A stretch of DNA of 45,457 nt from Trueperaceae bacterium (GTDB taxonomy: Bacteria > Deinococcota > Deinococci > Deinococcales > Trueperaceae): contig JACFNR010000001.1 in the NCBI GenBank assembly GCA_019454765.1, positions 1 to 45,457 on the forward strand, read 5' to 3'. A program made the translations under genes and the position numbers. Below, in pieces: positions 7,611 through 18,080 of the stretch. The notes beneath the pieces are model-generated. The model did not search any database. It had not been told where the DNA came from and was given only the letters and a program-made list of their open reading frames with translations. How positions within the stretch are numbered: the first letter of the stretch is position 1; each line of letters starts with the position of its first letter.

Positions 7611-8278
7611 TGGGGGCGGCGCTGGCGGCGCTCGCGGTGGGCTACCTGCTCGGTTCGGTGCCGACCGCCGCGCTGGTGGCGCGGGCCCGGGGCCAGGACG
7701 TCTTCCGGCTGGGCTCGGGGAACATGGGCGCCATGAACACCGCGCGCAACCTCTCGCTCGGCTGGGGCGTGATCGTGCTCCTGCTCGACGTCGGCAAGGG
7801 CGCCCTCGCCACCTACCTTGGGCTGCTCATGGCCTCGGCCACCGCCAACGCGCTACAGCTGGCGCCGAGCCCGGCGGCGCCGAGTCCGGCGGTCCCGCTC
7901 GCCGCCGGCCTCGGCGCCGTGCTCGGGCACGCCTTCTCCATGTTCGTGCGGTTCAGGGGCGGCAAGGCGCTCGCCACGACCCTCGGCGTATCGCTGCCCT
8001 ACTACCCCGCGGTGGGGCTGGCCGGGCTCGTGCTGATCGTGGCGCTCTACCTGATCACCAGGCGCGCGGGCGCCGCCGCCGTCGTGACCATGCTCGCGTA
8101 CCCTGCCTTGGCGTTCCTGGCGCTCGAACGGCTCGGGTGGCCGCGCGACGAGACGTTCGCCGTCGTCACCGGAGTCTTGCCCATCGTGGCGATAGTCCTC
8201 CTCAAGCACCTGTTGGCGCGGCGCAAGGAGGCGGCGCTCACTGCCAACGCTGACGGCGCTCGGGAACGGCGCCGCTGA
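7610..8278 (+). CDS. plsY: Glycerol-3-phosphate acyltransferase PlsY
   Basis: Integral membrane acyltransferase (222 aa) that uses acyl-phosphate to acylate glycerol-3-phosphate, the first step of phospholipid synthesis. The conserved cytoplasmic loops are visible: GSVPTA with RLGSGNMGAMNTAR, DVGKGALATYLG, and HAFSMFVRFRGGKALATTLG. About five hydrophobic segments fill the rest. The ATG at 7610 overlaps the recO stop by one base, which suggests coupled translation. The 3' end overlaps the convergent folC by 41 bp. Confidence 0.93.
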   Translation: MGAALAALAVGYLLGSVPTAALVARARGQDVFRLGSGNMGAMNTARNLSLGWGVIVLLLDVGKGALATYLGLLMASATANALQLAPSPAAPSPAVPLAAGLGAVLGHAFSMFVRFRGGKALATTLGVSLPYYPAVGLAGLVLIVALYLITRRAGAAAVVTMLAYPALAFLALERLGWPRDETFAVVTGVLPIVAIVLLKHLLARRKEAALTANADGARERRR

Positions 8279-9536
8279 GCAGGTCCCGCGCCTCGCCCAC
8301 CAGGAAGAGGCTGCCGGCCACGACCACCGTGTCGCCGGGGGCCGAGAGGTCGAGGGCCGCGCGCAGCGCCGCGCCCACCCCGGGCGCCGCCACCGCGCCC
8401 GGCAACCACGCGGCCAGGTCGGAGGCGGGCACGGCCCGCGGGCTGTTGGACGCCGCCGTCACGACGAGGCGCCGCGCGCGGGGGGCAAGCGCGGCGACGA
8501 TGCCGGGCACGTCCTTGTCGGCCGAGGCGCCCACGACGAGCACCGCCACCTCCCCCGTCAGTTCCTCGATGGCGCGCGCCAGCGCCCGCGCGCCGGCCGG
8601 GTTGTGGGCGCCGTCCAACACCACGCGCCGCCCCTCGCACCAGAAGCTCTCCAGCCGCCCGGGCCAACCGGCGGCGGCCACGGACGCCACGGCGCGGCCG
8701 GGCTCCACGCCGAGCGCCACGGCCGCCTCGAGCGCCACGGCCACGTTGGCCACCTGATGCAGACCGACGAGGGGGGTGCGCACCCACGCCCCGTCCTGTG
8801 TCGCGCCGGGGTGACGCCAGACGAACTCGCTGCCGTCCCAACCGATGCCGCTCACCTCGCCCCAGAACCCCGCGCCGTACTCGAGGAGCGGCGCCCCGAG
8901 CCCGGCCGCCCGCGCGGCCACCACCGTGGCGGCCGCCGGCTCCGTCACCCCCGAGACGACGGGCACGCCCGGGCGCATGATCCCCGCCTTCTCGAAGGCG
9001 ATCTGGGCCAGGTCGTCGCCGAGGACGGCCGTGTGATCCAGTCCCACCGAGGTGATGACGCTCAGGACGGGCGTCACGACGTTCGTGGCGTCCAGGCGCC
9101 CACCCAACCCCACCTCGAGCACGGCGACGTCGACCGCGGCGTCGGCGAAGCTCACCAGCGCCGCCGCCGTCATGACCTCGAAGAACGTGTTCCCGAGTCG
9201 TTCCGCCGTGGGCCTTAAGGCGGCCACCGTCGCCTCGAGGCGATCCGCGTCGGTCTCGCGCCCGTCCACGACGACCCGCTCGCCCACCCGCTGCAGGTGA
9301 GGGCTCGTGTAGAGGCCGACCGTGCGGTCGGGCGCCACGAGCGCCGCGGCGAGGGTGTGCGCCACGCTCCCCTTGCCGTTCGTGCCGGCGACCAGCACGC
9401 TCGAGTAGCGCTCAGCGGGCGCCCCGAGCGCCGCCAGCAGCGCCCGCATGGGCCCCAAGCCCGGCTTCACGCCGAAGCGCTGCAGCCCGAAGAGCCAGTC
9501 GAGCGCCGGGGTGGGCGCGGCGTCAGGTGCTTTCAT
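8238..9536 (-). CDS. folC: Folylpolyglutamate synthase / dihydrofolate synthase
   Basis: An ATP-dependent ligase (432 aa) that adds glutamate to dihydropteroate and folates. The Mur-ligase-type P-loop is VAGTNGKGSVAHTL near residue 50. The family motifs TSPHLQRVGERVVVDG, NTFFEVMTAAAL, VLEVGLGGRLDATNVV, and GLDHTAVLGD with AFEKAGIMRPGVPVV follow. The C-terminal domain has VVLDGAHNPAGARAL. It is transcribed leftward after the HD-domain gene, whose stop lies inside folC (14-bp overlap), and it is convergent with plsY. Confidence 0.94.
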   Translation of the reverse strand: MKAPDAAPTPALDWLFGLQRFGVKPGLGPMRALLAALGAPAERYSSVLVAGTNGKGSVAHTLAAALVAPDRTVGLYTSPHLQRVGERVVVDGRETDADRLEATVAALRPTAERLGNTFFEVMTAAALVSFADAAVDVAVLEVGLGGRLDATNVVTPVLSVITSVGLDHTAVLGDDLAQIAFEKAGIMRPGVPVVSGVTEPAAATVVAARAAGLGAPLLEYGAGFWGEVSGIGWDGSEFVWRHPGATQDGAWVRTPLVGLHQVANVAVALEAAVALGVEPGRAVASVAAAGWPGRLESFWCEGRRVVLDGAHNPAGARALARAIEELTGEVAVLVVGASADKDVPGIVAALAPRARRLVVTAASNSPRAVPASDLAAWLPGAVAAPGVGAALRAALDLSAPGDTVVVAGSLFLVGEARDLLSGAVPERRQRWQ

Positions 9537-10047
9537 CGCACTCCCTGAGTAGGGCGGCCTCGGGGTCGGCGCCCGCGCCGGGACCGTGGTGACCGGCCAC
9601 GAGGTCGACGACCCGAGGCGTCACGCCGGCGCGCGCGAGGAGCGACGCCCCGTAGGCGGCGTGGTGGACCCGCGCCTGACGAGCGCCCGCCAGGCCCCGC
9701 AACCGCGGTTCGCCGGGCAGCGTCACCGGGGGCAGTAGGTGGGTGAGGACGCGCCACAGGGCGGCCTGGGGCGTGTCGAGCTTCCCGACGTCGTGCAGCA
9801 GCGCGGCCGCGACGAGCTCGCGTGACGCCCGCGGGGAGAGCACCAGGACGCGCCGCGCCACCTCGAGCCCATGGGCCCTCTCGTGGGCCGGCATGCGCCC
9901 GAACAGCGCGAACTCCGCGGCCGTCAATCGCGCGCGCGCCCAGTCGTCGTCGGGGCGGGCCAGTGCCGGCGCCGCCGCGAGCAGGGTGCGGCGCGCGGCG
10001 TTGACGTACCAGGCGCGTGGTCTCCTGTTCGCGGCGGCCCCTCTCAT
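9523..10047 (-). CDS. HD-domain protein, probable phosphohydrolase
   Basis: A 174-aa protein with an HD metal-binding domain: AHERAHGLEVARRV supplies the first His, AALLHDVGKLDTP the His-Asp pair, then HHAAYGASLLARAGV and VAGHHGPG. This arrangement is found in small HD hydrolases acting on nucleotides or phosphate esters; the substrate cannot be read from sequence. The frame is open much further upstream, but that part is a shadow of the opposite-strand gene. The ATG at 10047 is preceded by a TAGACT box 10 nt away. It forms a two-gene unit with folC. Confidence 0.8.
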   Translation of the reverse strand: MRGAAANRRPRAWYVNAARRTLLAAAPALARPDDDWARARLTAAEFALFGRMPAHERAHGLEVARRVLVLSPRASRELVAAALLHDVGKLDTPQAALWRVLTHLLPPVTLPGEPRLRGLAGARQARVHHAAYGASLLARAGVTPRVVDLVAGHHGPGAGADPEAALLRECDEST

Positions 10048-10057
10048 CCCACCGCCG

Positions 10058-10063
10058 AGTCTA
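10058..10063 (-). promoter_or_regulatory. Putative -10 box of the HD-domain gene (TAGACT)
   Basis: On the minus strand this reads TAGACT, 10 nt before the ATG at 10047. It is divergent from a TATGCT at 10088-10093 that could serve the rightward gene at 10130, so the two promoters would lie about 25 bp apart. Confidence 0.45.
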
Positions 10064-10129
10064 CGGCCGCCGACCGGGCCCGGACGGTATGCTGGCCGGG
10101 TTACCGCCGCCATGGCGGCCCAGGAGTAG

Positions 10130-11308
10130 ATGGTGTCCACCACTTCCGACCGCCCCTCCCCCCTGCCCGCCGCCCTCGCCGTGGCCGCGCTGCTGTTCGC
10201 CTTGGGCCCGGGCTGGGTCCGGGCGCAGCCCGGCGCCGCGCCCACCGACGACGCGTCTCGGAGCGCCGTCACGCGAGAGGCCACCGTCGACCCGGTGCCC
10301 GCCGCCGCCGACGCGGCGGTGGCGACCTGGCTCGCCAGGAAGCCCGTCTCCCTCGAGACGCTGGCCGGGCTCGACCCCAAGGAGCTCTGCCTGCGGCTCC
10401 CCGACCTCGTCACCAACCCAGCGCCGCCGCCCGGCACGCAGGTGAGGATCGAGGACCGCATCGAGGGTCCGAGCGACGACCCCGACGTGCGCCGCTTCAC
10501 GTACGCGGCCGTGAGACCCGGCAACCAGCTCGACGTCGTCGAGGTGGTGATGGAGCGCGGCGCGGGCGAGTGGCGGGCCGCCCGCGTCGGCTTCCGCGCC
10601 GCGGGCCAGCCGACCGGCGTGCGCGCCTGGTTGCAGACACCCGCCGCCGGGTGGGCGTTCGCCGCCTTCTCGTTGCTCGTGCTGTTGGGGCTGCTGCGGC
10701 GGGGCTCGCTGCTCAGGCGCTGGCTTGCCGGCGGGTTCCAGGCCATCAGGGAGCACAGGCGCCTCGTGACCCTCACCCTGCTGGGACTCTACGGGCTGTT
10801 CGCCCTCGGCGCCTACACGGGCACGACGCTGCCGCAGGAGTGCGAGCAGGCGGTGCTCGACGTCGTGAACGCCGCCATCGGGAGCGTCGGCGCTACCGCG
10901 GCCTACGGTAGCGGCAACGTGCTGCGGGCGGCGGCCACGACCTACTTCCAGAACTTCGGGGTGGTGACGGCGTCCGTCACCTTCCCGTTGGCGGCCCTGT
11001 TCGGGGTCCCCGCCTACGCCTTCGCGGCGGCGTCCTTCTTCACGCAGGGAGTGCCGTTCGGGCTGCTCGCGACGGGCGGACCCCTCTACCTGTTCTTCCT
11101 ACTGGTGCTCCTCGCGCTCGAGCTGACCTCTTACTTCCTCGTGGTCGCGGGCGGCGGCATGCTGCTTGCCACGGTCGTGGGGCGCGGGGCGCCGGGCAGG
11201 TTCGCGCGCGGGTTCCGCAAGCTTCTGCTCATGCTGCCGGTGGCCGGCGTGCTGCTGCTGATAGGCGCGTGGTACGAGGCGCTCATCATCATCCTCGGGC
11301 TCGCCTAG
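10130..11308 (+). CDS. Polytopic membrane protein, possibly SpoIIM-like
   Basis: A 392-aa membrane protein with an N-terminal signal or anchor (LAVAALLFALGPGWVRAQP). An extracytoplasmic domain of about 130 residues follows, then five to seven hydrophobic segments from about residue 170 (for example AFAAFSLLVLLGLL, LYLFFLLVLLALELTSYFLV). The C-terminal half (YFQNFG..., a Gly-rich helix, then an E-L-T-S-Y-F helix) loosely resembles the SpoIIM/DUF95 family, but I do not recognise it firmly. AGGAG at 10122-10126 is 3 nt before ATG 10130 and 6 nt before GTG 10133, so the latter may be the real start. Its stop overlaps the convergent neighbour by 4 bp. Confidence 0.7.
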   Translation: MVSTTSDRPSPLPAALAVAALLFALGPGWVRAQPGAAPTDDASRSAVTREATVDPVPAAADAAVATWLARKPVSLETLAGLDPKELCLRLPDLVTNPAPPPGTQVRIEDRIEGPSDDPDVRRFTYAAVRPGNQLDVVEVVMERGAGEWRAARVGFRAAGQPTGVRAWLQTPAAGWAFAAFSLLVLLGLLRRGSLLRRWLAGGFQAIREHRRLVTLTLLGLYGLFALGAYTGTTLPQECEQAVLDVVNAAIGSVGATAAYGSGNVLRAAATTYFQNFGVVTASVTFPLAALFGVPAYAFAAASFFTQGVPFGLLATGGPLYLFFLLVLLALELTSYFLVVAGGGMLLATVVGRGAPGRFARGFRKLLLMLPVAGVLLLIGAWYEALIIILGLA

Positions 11309-12195
11309 GCGCGGGGCGGTTCCCCCCACACGCGCCTGACGGCGGGGGCGACGTCGAGTAGCGAGCGGGCCACGCCGAACTCGGCGGCGCGCGGTCCGGC
11401 GGCGAGGAGCGGCACCGGGTTGCGCGTGTGGTGACCCGACGCCACGTCTTCCAGGTTCCCGTGGTCCGAGGTGACGACCACCGTGACCCCCCCGGCGAAC
11501 AGCACGGCCAGGAGCTCGTCCAAGCGCCCGAGCAGGGCGACGGCGCCGGCGAAGTCGCGAGCGTGACCCAGGGCGTCGGTGGGCCACACGTCGAGGAACA
11601 CGAAGCTGGCGCCCTTCGCGAGGTGCAGGAGCACGGCGCCCGCCGCAGCTGCGCTCTGCGGCGCCAGGTTCGCGTCGAAGCCAAGGAGGCGCCCGCCCCC
11701 CACGTCGGGCGCGACCGCCTGCCCCGCGCGGTAGGCGTCGAGATCGCGCAGCTCCACGCCGGCCGCCATGGCGGCGACCACGGGCGCGTTGGGCCGCTGC
11801 CTCCGGCCACCCAGGTGCTCGAAGTACGGGGGCGGGTAGGCGTTCGCCAGCACGGCGCCACGCCGGCGCGCGCCGTCCTCGAACAGCGTGCCGTGTTGCA
11901 GCAGGGCCTTGAGGGTCGGGCCGGGCCACGGCCCGTAGTGGCGCCCCATGGCGAGCGCGCCGTTCACGCCCGTCAGCAGGGTCGTCTGGCCCGTGGCGGA
12001 CTGCGGCAGGCCCTCCACGCCGAGGGTGGCGTCGAGGCGGCGGTAGACAAGTGTCTCCTCGTCGAGCTCGTTCAGGTCGCGCGTGAGCGGTCCGCCCAGC
12101 ACACCGCGCAGGAACGGCATGGCGGCCGCCGCCAACGGGTTGGTGGCAGCGTCGTTGGCGCCGAGCCCCACGCCGTCCAGGAACACGAACAGCAC
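11305..12195 (-). CDS. Alkaline-phosphatase-superfamily metalloenzyme (phosphomutase-like)
   Basis: A 296-aa protein of the superfamily that includes cofactor-independent phosphoglycerate mutase and phosphopentomutase. The N-terminal metal-binding motif FVFLDGVGLG is followed by the nucleophile region GLPQSATGQTTLLTGVN and the C-terminal metal ligands VVTSDHGNLEDV and HTRNPVPLL. It is shorter than full iPGM, so the substrate is uncertain. No ATG precedes the first motif. The GTG at 12195 is the only sensible start downstream of the trpS stop (12246) and leaves a 50-nt gap. No clear Shine-Dalgarno sequence is visible. It is probably the last gene of the leftward rluB-trpS run. Confidence 0.75.
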   Translation of the reverse strand: MLFVFLDGVGLGANDAATNPLAAAAMPFLRGVLGGPLTRDLNELDEETLVYRRLDATLGVEGLPQSATGQTTLLTGVNGALAMGRHYGPWPGPTLKALLQHGTLFEDGARRRGAVLANAYPPPYFEHLGGRRQRPNAPVVAAMAAGVELRDLDAYRAGQAVAPDVGGGRLLGFDANLAPQSAAAAGAVLLHLAKGASFVFLDVWPTDALGHARDFAGAVALLGRLDELLAVLFAGGVTVVVTSDHGNLEDVASGHHTRNPVPLLAAGPRAAEFGVARSLLDVAPAVRRVWGEPPRA

Positions 12196-12245
12196 GCCGT
12201 CGGCCGGCGGCGCGCCCTGACCACCCCGCGGCCCCTCGGTCGGCG

Positions 12246-13259
12246 TCAGCCCACCCCCATGGCGGTCCGCACGCGGCGCATGGTGGCGTCGGCGATGCCG
12301 CGCGCGCGCTCCGCGCCCTTCGCCAACAGGTTGTCGAGCTCGGCGGGGTCGCTCATGTAGTCGCGGTAGCGCGCCTGCACGGGCGCCAGCGTGCTCACGA
12401 CCGCCTCGACCACCGCCTTCTTCAGCTGCCCGTACCCAGCCCCCGCGAACTCGCTCTCGATCTCGGCCATGCTCCGCTTGGTGAGCACCTGGTAGATGGC
12501 GAGCAGGTTGCGCACCCCCGGCGAGGCGTGGTCGAAGCGCAGCTCGCGGCCGGAGTCGGTCACGGCGCTCATGACGGCCTTCTTGACGGTGGCGGGGTCG
12601 TCGAGGAGGTTGATGGCGTGCCCGGGCCGATGCACGGCCACGCTCTTCGACATCTTGGCCGTGGGCTCGTCCAGGCCCATGATGCGGGCGCCCACCGCGG
12701 GGACCTGCGCCTTGGGCACCACGAACACGTCGCCGAACAGGTGGTTGAAGCGTTGCGCCAGGTCGCGCGTCAGCTCGATGTGCTGCACCTGGTCCTCGCC
12801 GACGGGCACGCTGACCGTGTCGTACAGGAGGATGTCGGCCGCCATCAGCACCGGGTAGTCGAGCAGGCCGGTGCCCACGCTCTCGCGCCCCTCCGACTTG
12901 GCCTTGAACTGCGTCATCCGGTAGAGCCAACCGAGCGGGGTGACGCAGTTGAGGAGCCAGGTCAGCTCCGTGTGCTCGCGCACGGCGGATTGCACGAAGA
13001 CGACGTTGCTCTCCGGGTCGATACCCGCCGCGAAGTAGATGGCGGCGGCGCTCCGCACCTGATCGCGGAGCCTCGCGGGGTCCACCTCCTCGGGGACGGT
13101 CAGCGCGTGGAGGTCGACCACGCAGAAGATGCTGTCGCGTTCGTGCTGCTGGGCGACCCACTGGCTGAGGGCCCCCACGTAGTTGCCGAGGTGGAGGGCG
13201 CCGGTGGGTTGGATGCCCGAGAAGACGCGCGGCTTGACGGCGCTCGTGGTCTGGTTCAT
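12246..13259 (-). CDS. trpS: Tryptophanyl-tRNA synthetase
   Basis: Charges tRNA-Trp (337 aa, normal length). The class I signatures are present: the HIGH equivalent in GIQPTGALHLGNYVGAL near the N-terminus and KMSKS in DEPTAKMSKSVAV. GEDQVQHIELTRDLAQRFN is a strong family marker. The ATG at 13259 is preceded 8 nt away by TATACT and has no Shine-Dalgarno, so it may start a leaderless transcript within the longer leftward run. The frame is open further upstream but only as a shadow of the amylase gene. Confidence 0.96.
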   Translation of the reverse strand: MNQTTSAVKPRVFSGIQPTGALHLGNYVGALSQWVAQQHERDSIFCVVDLHALTVPEEVDPARLRDQVRSAAAIYFAAGIDPESNVVFVQSAVREHTELTWLLNCVTPLGWLYRMTQFKAKSEGRESVGTGLLDYPVLMAADILLYDTVSVPVGEDQVQHIELTRDLAQRFNHLFGDVFVVPKAQVPAVGARIMGLDEPTAKMSKSVAVHRPGHAINLLDDPATVKKAVMSAVTDSGRELRFDHASPGVRNLLAIYQVLTKRSMAEIESEFAGAGYGQLKKAVVEAVVSTLAPVQARYRDYMSDPAELDNLLAKGAERARGIADATMRRVRTAMGVG

Positions 13260-13267
13260 GACGGCCA

Positions 13268-13273
13268 AGTATA
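13268..13273 (-). promoter_or_regulatory. Putative leaderless -10 box of trpS (TATACT)
   Basis: On the minus strand this reads TATACT, 8 nt before the trpS ATG, inside the 26-nt gap after the amylase stop codon. It is an AT-rich island in otherwise GC-rich sequence. Confidence 0.55.
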
Positions 13274-13285
13274 CGGGGCGGGCCG

Positions 13286-14889
<1,604 letters not shown>

Positions 14890-14893
<4 letters not shown>

Positions 14894-16059
14894 GGGTAGG
14901 TCTTGCCCACCCAGGCGAGCGGGCTACTCGCCACGCCGCGCACGCGCATCTCCCAGTGCAGGTGCGGGCCGGTGGAGAGGCCCGTCGTGCCGACGAGCCC
15001 GATCACGTCGCCCCGGTCAACGCGCTGCCCGACCACCGCCCGCACCTCCGACATGTGGAAGTAGTAGCTCATGAGGCCGGCGCCGTGATCGATGGCCACC
15101 CACCCCCCCTTGATGGGGTAGGCGCCCGCGACCACGACGACGCCGGCGTTGGTGGCGTGAACGGGCGTCCCCTGCGGCACGGCGAGGTCGAGGCCGTAGT
15201 GGTACGAGACCGGGCCGCCCTGCTCGTAGCGCCGCGCGTCGCCGAAGCCGCTCGTCGTGACCCCCTCGATGGGCGGCGCGAACGGCTCCTTCCACTGCGG
15301 CGCGGGCAGCGCGCCTGCCCAGGCCGCCGCCACCGTGTTCGCCTCCAGTTCGCGGCCCTCGGGGGTGATCACCGCCAAGGTGGCGGCCGAGAGCCTGAGC
15401 TGCTCCACCTCGACCGGTAGCGGCTCCAGCACGACGCTCGCCTCTCGCGCTAGGCTCCGGCCGAACTCGTCGACCACCACGAGCCCCACCTGAAGGGTGA
15501 GCGGGTCGACGGACATGGGTGCGGCGAGCATGCCGCGATAGCCGCCGTCCGCATCGGCCAACAGCGGGATCTCCGCGCCGTCGACGGTCAAAGTCACGGA
15601 GCTCACGGCGGCGGTGGTGGCCGCGTCGGCGTTCGGTCCCGGCAGGCCGGCGACGGAAAGGCCGATCGGGTCGCCCGATCGCGCCGCGGCCGGCGCGCTC
15701 AGCACGGGCGCGAGCTCGGGCACGCCGATGACGACGGCGTCGCGCTCCGTGACGTTCCCCGCGCCGTCGGTGGCGATCAGCCGCGCCGGCTGCGCGCCAG
15801 GCACCGCCGGAACGTCGAAGGTGGCGTCCTGGTCCACCCGCTCGACCCTCGCGCCCCCGTACTCGAGCACGTACGTCACCGGCTCGTCCGCGCTGACGAA
15901 CAGCCCGAGCGGCGCGCCGACCGGGAGCCGCGTGGGCGCCTCCACGTAGAGTCGCGGCGGTGTGGTGTCGCGCAGCGCCGCCGCCACAGTGAGGGTGAGC
16001 AGTACCGCTGTCAGCACGGCGAGCGCGCCGAGGGCGTAGCGGCGGGGGCGCAGCATCAC
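14890..16059 (-). CDS. M23 (LytM-type) metallopeptidase, membrane-anchored
   Basis: A 389-aa cell-wall peptidase or amidase-activator-like protein. An N-terminal hydrophobic segment (YALGALAVLTAVLLTLTVAA) anchors or exports it. Two Ig-like beta regions follow (about residues 35-240), then the LytM domain at the C-terminus. The zinc ligands are visible as H287-x3-D291 (YHYGLD), with His335 and the H366-x-H368 pair in PHLHWEM, so the domain looks catalytically competent. It overlaps hpt by 4 nt upstream and the amylase gene by 4 nt downstream. Envelope remodelling is the likely role. Confidence 0.88.
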
Positions 16060-16625
16060 CCGGCTTGGCTGGTGACGAACGGCAGGTTGCGCTGGCGGTG
16101 GTCGACGTCGAGCCCGTAGCCGTACACGAAGGCGTCGTCGATCACGAACCCGACGTAGTCGATGGGCACGTCGACCTTGCGCCGCGACGGCTTGCTGAGG
16201 AGGGTCGCCACCTTGATCGACGCGGGTTGCCGCCCCTTCAGGTACGACTGCAGGTACTGCATGGTCAGGCCGGTGTCCACGATGTCCTCGACCAGCACGA
16301 CGTGCCGGCCCTTCAGGCTCTGCTCGAGGTCCTTGACGAGCCTGACCTCGCCGCTCGACTCGGTCCGCGAACCGTAGGACGACACCGACAGGAAGTCGAG
16401 CGTCAGCGGGCGATCGATGGCCCTGACCAGGTCGGCCATGAACATGAACGCGCCGTTCAGGACGCAGATGAGGTGCAGGTCGCCCTCGGCGTGGTCGGCG
16501 GCGATCTGGCGCCCCAGCTCTTGCACGCGGCGCGCGATGGTTGCCTCGTCGATGTGGACCGCGCCGTTACCGCGGTGGAAGATGCTCGTAGCCGGCGCCT
16601 CGGCGCCTGTACCGTTGGGTTGCAC
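16056..16625 (-). CDS. hpt: Hypoxanthine phosphoribosyltransferase
   Basis: Purine salvage enzyme (189 aa) that makes IMP or GMP from the base and PRPP. The PRPP-binding motif VVLVEDIVDTGLT is present, as are ICVLNGAFMFMADLVRAI, FLSVSSYGSRTESSGEVRLVKDL and the C-terminal YVGFVIDDAFVYGYGLDVD with RNLPFV. The start is GTG at 16625, with a purine-rich AGGGAG about 10 nt upstream. It lies 51 nt after the pseudouridine synthase gene and overlaps the M23 peptidase start by 4 nt. Confidence 0.94.
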   Translation of the reverse strand: MQPNGTGAEAPATSIFHRGNGAVHIDEATIARRVQELGRQIAADHAEGDLHLICVLNGAFMFMADLVRAIDRPLTLDFLSVSSYGSRTESSGEVRLVKDLEQSLKGRHVVLVEDIVDTGLTMQYLQSYLKGRQPASIKVATLLSKPSRRKVDVPIDYVGFVIDDAFVYGYGLDVDHRQRNLPFVTSQAG

Positions 16626-16676
16626 GCTGGGCCACTCCCTGGCGCGGACCGGGTCCGGCGCGGTGCCGCGGGCGGC

Positions 16677-17573
16677 TTACCCCGGCCGCTGCTCGCGAGT
16701 ATAACCAAGGGCCCGCAGGTCCTTGGCCGACAACTCGCGGAAGGCCCCCACGGCCAGGTCGCCAAGCTTGAGACCGCCCACCCTGACGCGGACTAGGCGG
16801 TCCACCGTGTAACCGAGCGCCTTGAACATCCGGCGGACCTCGCGCTTGCGCCCCTCCGCGAGCACCACCGCGGCGCCTCCCGGTGCCGGGCGGGCGCTCA
16901 GGGCGGCGGCGCGACCGTCCTCGAGCTCCACCCCGTCGACCAGCCGCTTGAGGCTCGTGCCGTCGACGCGCCCCTGCTTGGTCCACACCCTGTACTCCTT
17001 CTCGAGCTCGTAGCGCGGGTGCGTGAGGTGAAGCGTCAGGTCGCCGTCGGTCGTCAGGAGCAGCAGCCCTTCCGAGTCGCGGTCCAGGCGCCCGACCGCG
17101 TGGAGGCCGGGCGTGGGCGGTAACAGGGCGAAGACGGTGGCGCGGCCGCGCTCGTCCTTGGCGGTCGTGACGTAGCCGGGCGGCTTGTTCAGGGCGTAGG
17201 TGACGTTGCCCTCCGCCACGTGGAGCTGCTTGCCGTCGACGCGCACGTCGTCACCGACCTCCGCGCGGTCGCCGAGTCGCGCCACGCGGCCGTTGATCGT
17301 CACCCGCCCGGCAACGATGAGCTGCTCCGCGGCGCGCCGGCTCGCTCGCCCCGCGCGGGCGATCAGGCGCTGCACGCGTTCGCCCGAGCGCGCCTCGCCC
17401 GCCTCGGCGGGCCCGCTGGCATGCCGCGATCCCGGCCGCGATCGGAATCGCGACCGCCCGCTCCCGGCCGTCGCCGGAGTGCGCCCGGGTCGCTGCTCAG
17501 TGGCGCGATCGGGGTGGGCCGCGCGCTGGGTCCTGCTTGCCGGGCTCCGTTTGGGGGGGCGGTGCGCGCTCAT
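16677..17573 (-). CDS. RsuA/RluB-family pseudouridine synthase
   Basis: A 298-aa rRNA pseudouridine synthase. After a basic, low-complexity N-terminus of about 75 residues comes an S4 RNA-binding domain (ERVQRLIARAGRASRRAAEQ). The catalytic domain follows, with the catalytic Asp in VGRLDRDSEGLLLLTTDG and the family motifs ALNKPPGYV, HPRYELEKEYRVW and EGRKREVRRMFKALGY. It is closest to RluB (23S) by eye, but RsuA cannot be excluded. The ATG at 17573 lies 8 nt after a TATCAT box. It heads the leftward run and is divergent from the thioesterase gene. Confidence 0.9.
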   Translation of the reverse strand: MSAHRPPKRSPASRTQRAAHPDRATEQRPGRTPATAGSGRSRFRSRPGSRHASGPAEAGEARSGERVQRLIARAGRASRRAAEQLIVAGRVTINGRVARLGDRAEVGDDVRVDGKQLHVAEGNVTYALNKPPGYVTTAKDERGRATVFALLPPTPGLHAVGRLDRDSEGLLLLTTDGDLTLHLTHPRYELEKEYRVWTKQGRVDGTSLKRLVDGVELEDGRAAALSARPAPGGAAVVLAEGRKREVRRMFKALGYTVDRLVRVRVGGLKLGDLAVGAFRELSAKDLRALGYTREQRPG

Positions 17574-17581
17574 CAGCGCCA

Positions 17582-17606
17582 ATGATAGTGGACGCGCGGG
17601 TAGCAT
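17582..17606. promoter_or_regulatory. Divergent leaderless -10 boxes (rluB-type gene / thioesterase)
   Basis: The minus strand has TATCAT at 17582-17587, 8 nt before the ATG at 17573. The plus strand has TAGCAT at 17601-17606, 5 nt before the ATG at 17612. Two divergent genes are thus separated by only 38 bp, with both -10 boxes inside it and no room for normal leaders. Confidence 0.55.
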
Positions 17607-17611
17607 GGCGC

Positions 17612-18070
17612 ATGGCTCCTCGCACCGCCGAGACCCTCGACAGCACCCTCACCGCGCTCCTGGAGGGGGTCATACCGTTCAACCGGCACATCGGCGTGAA
17701 GGTCGCGAACATCGACCGCGCCGGCCTCAACCTCACGCTCACCCTCGCCCTGCGCGACGAGCACATCGGCAACGTGATCAGGCGCATGCCGCACGGCGGG
17801 CTGGTGGCGGCGCTGGTGGACGCCGCCTCGGGCGGCGCGGCCGCCCTCACGCTCGACGATCTCACGCAGGCGCCCAGCATGGCGACGATCGACATGCGGG
17901 TGGACTTCCTCCGGCCGGGGCGCGGGCCGGAGCTTCGCGCCGTGGCGCAGGTGATGCGCAGTGGCAGGAGCGTGATCGTGGTGCGCACCGAGGTGCTCGA
18001 CGCCGACGGCTCGCTCGTGGCGCTCGGCTCGAGCGCCTTCACCGTGGAGCGCGGCGGGCGGACCGAGTGA
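17612..18070 (+). CDS. PaaI-type hotdog-fold thioesterase
   Basis: A 152-aa single-hotdog acyl-CoA thioesterase. Family features are NRHIGVKVANIDRAGLNL, the active-site turn RMPHGGLVAALVDAASGGAA, and the central strand ATIDMRVDFLRPGRG, then VAQVMRSGRSVIVVRTEV. The acyl substrate cannot be read. The frame extends upstream, but ATG 17612 follows a TAGCAT box and gives the family-like N-terminus. The stop is 10 nt before the aminopeptidase start, so they form a two-gene unit. Confidence 0.82.
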   Translation: MAPRTAETLDSTLTALLEGVIPFNRHIGVKVANIDRAGLNLTLTLALRDEHIGNVIRRMPHGGLVAALVDAASGGAAALTLDDLTQAPSMATIDMRVDFLRPGRGPELRAVAQVMRSGRSVIVVRTEVLDADGSLVALGSSAFTVERGGRTE

Positions 18071-18080
18071 GGAGTAGAGC

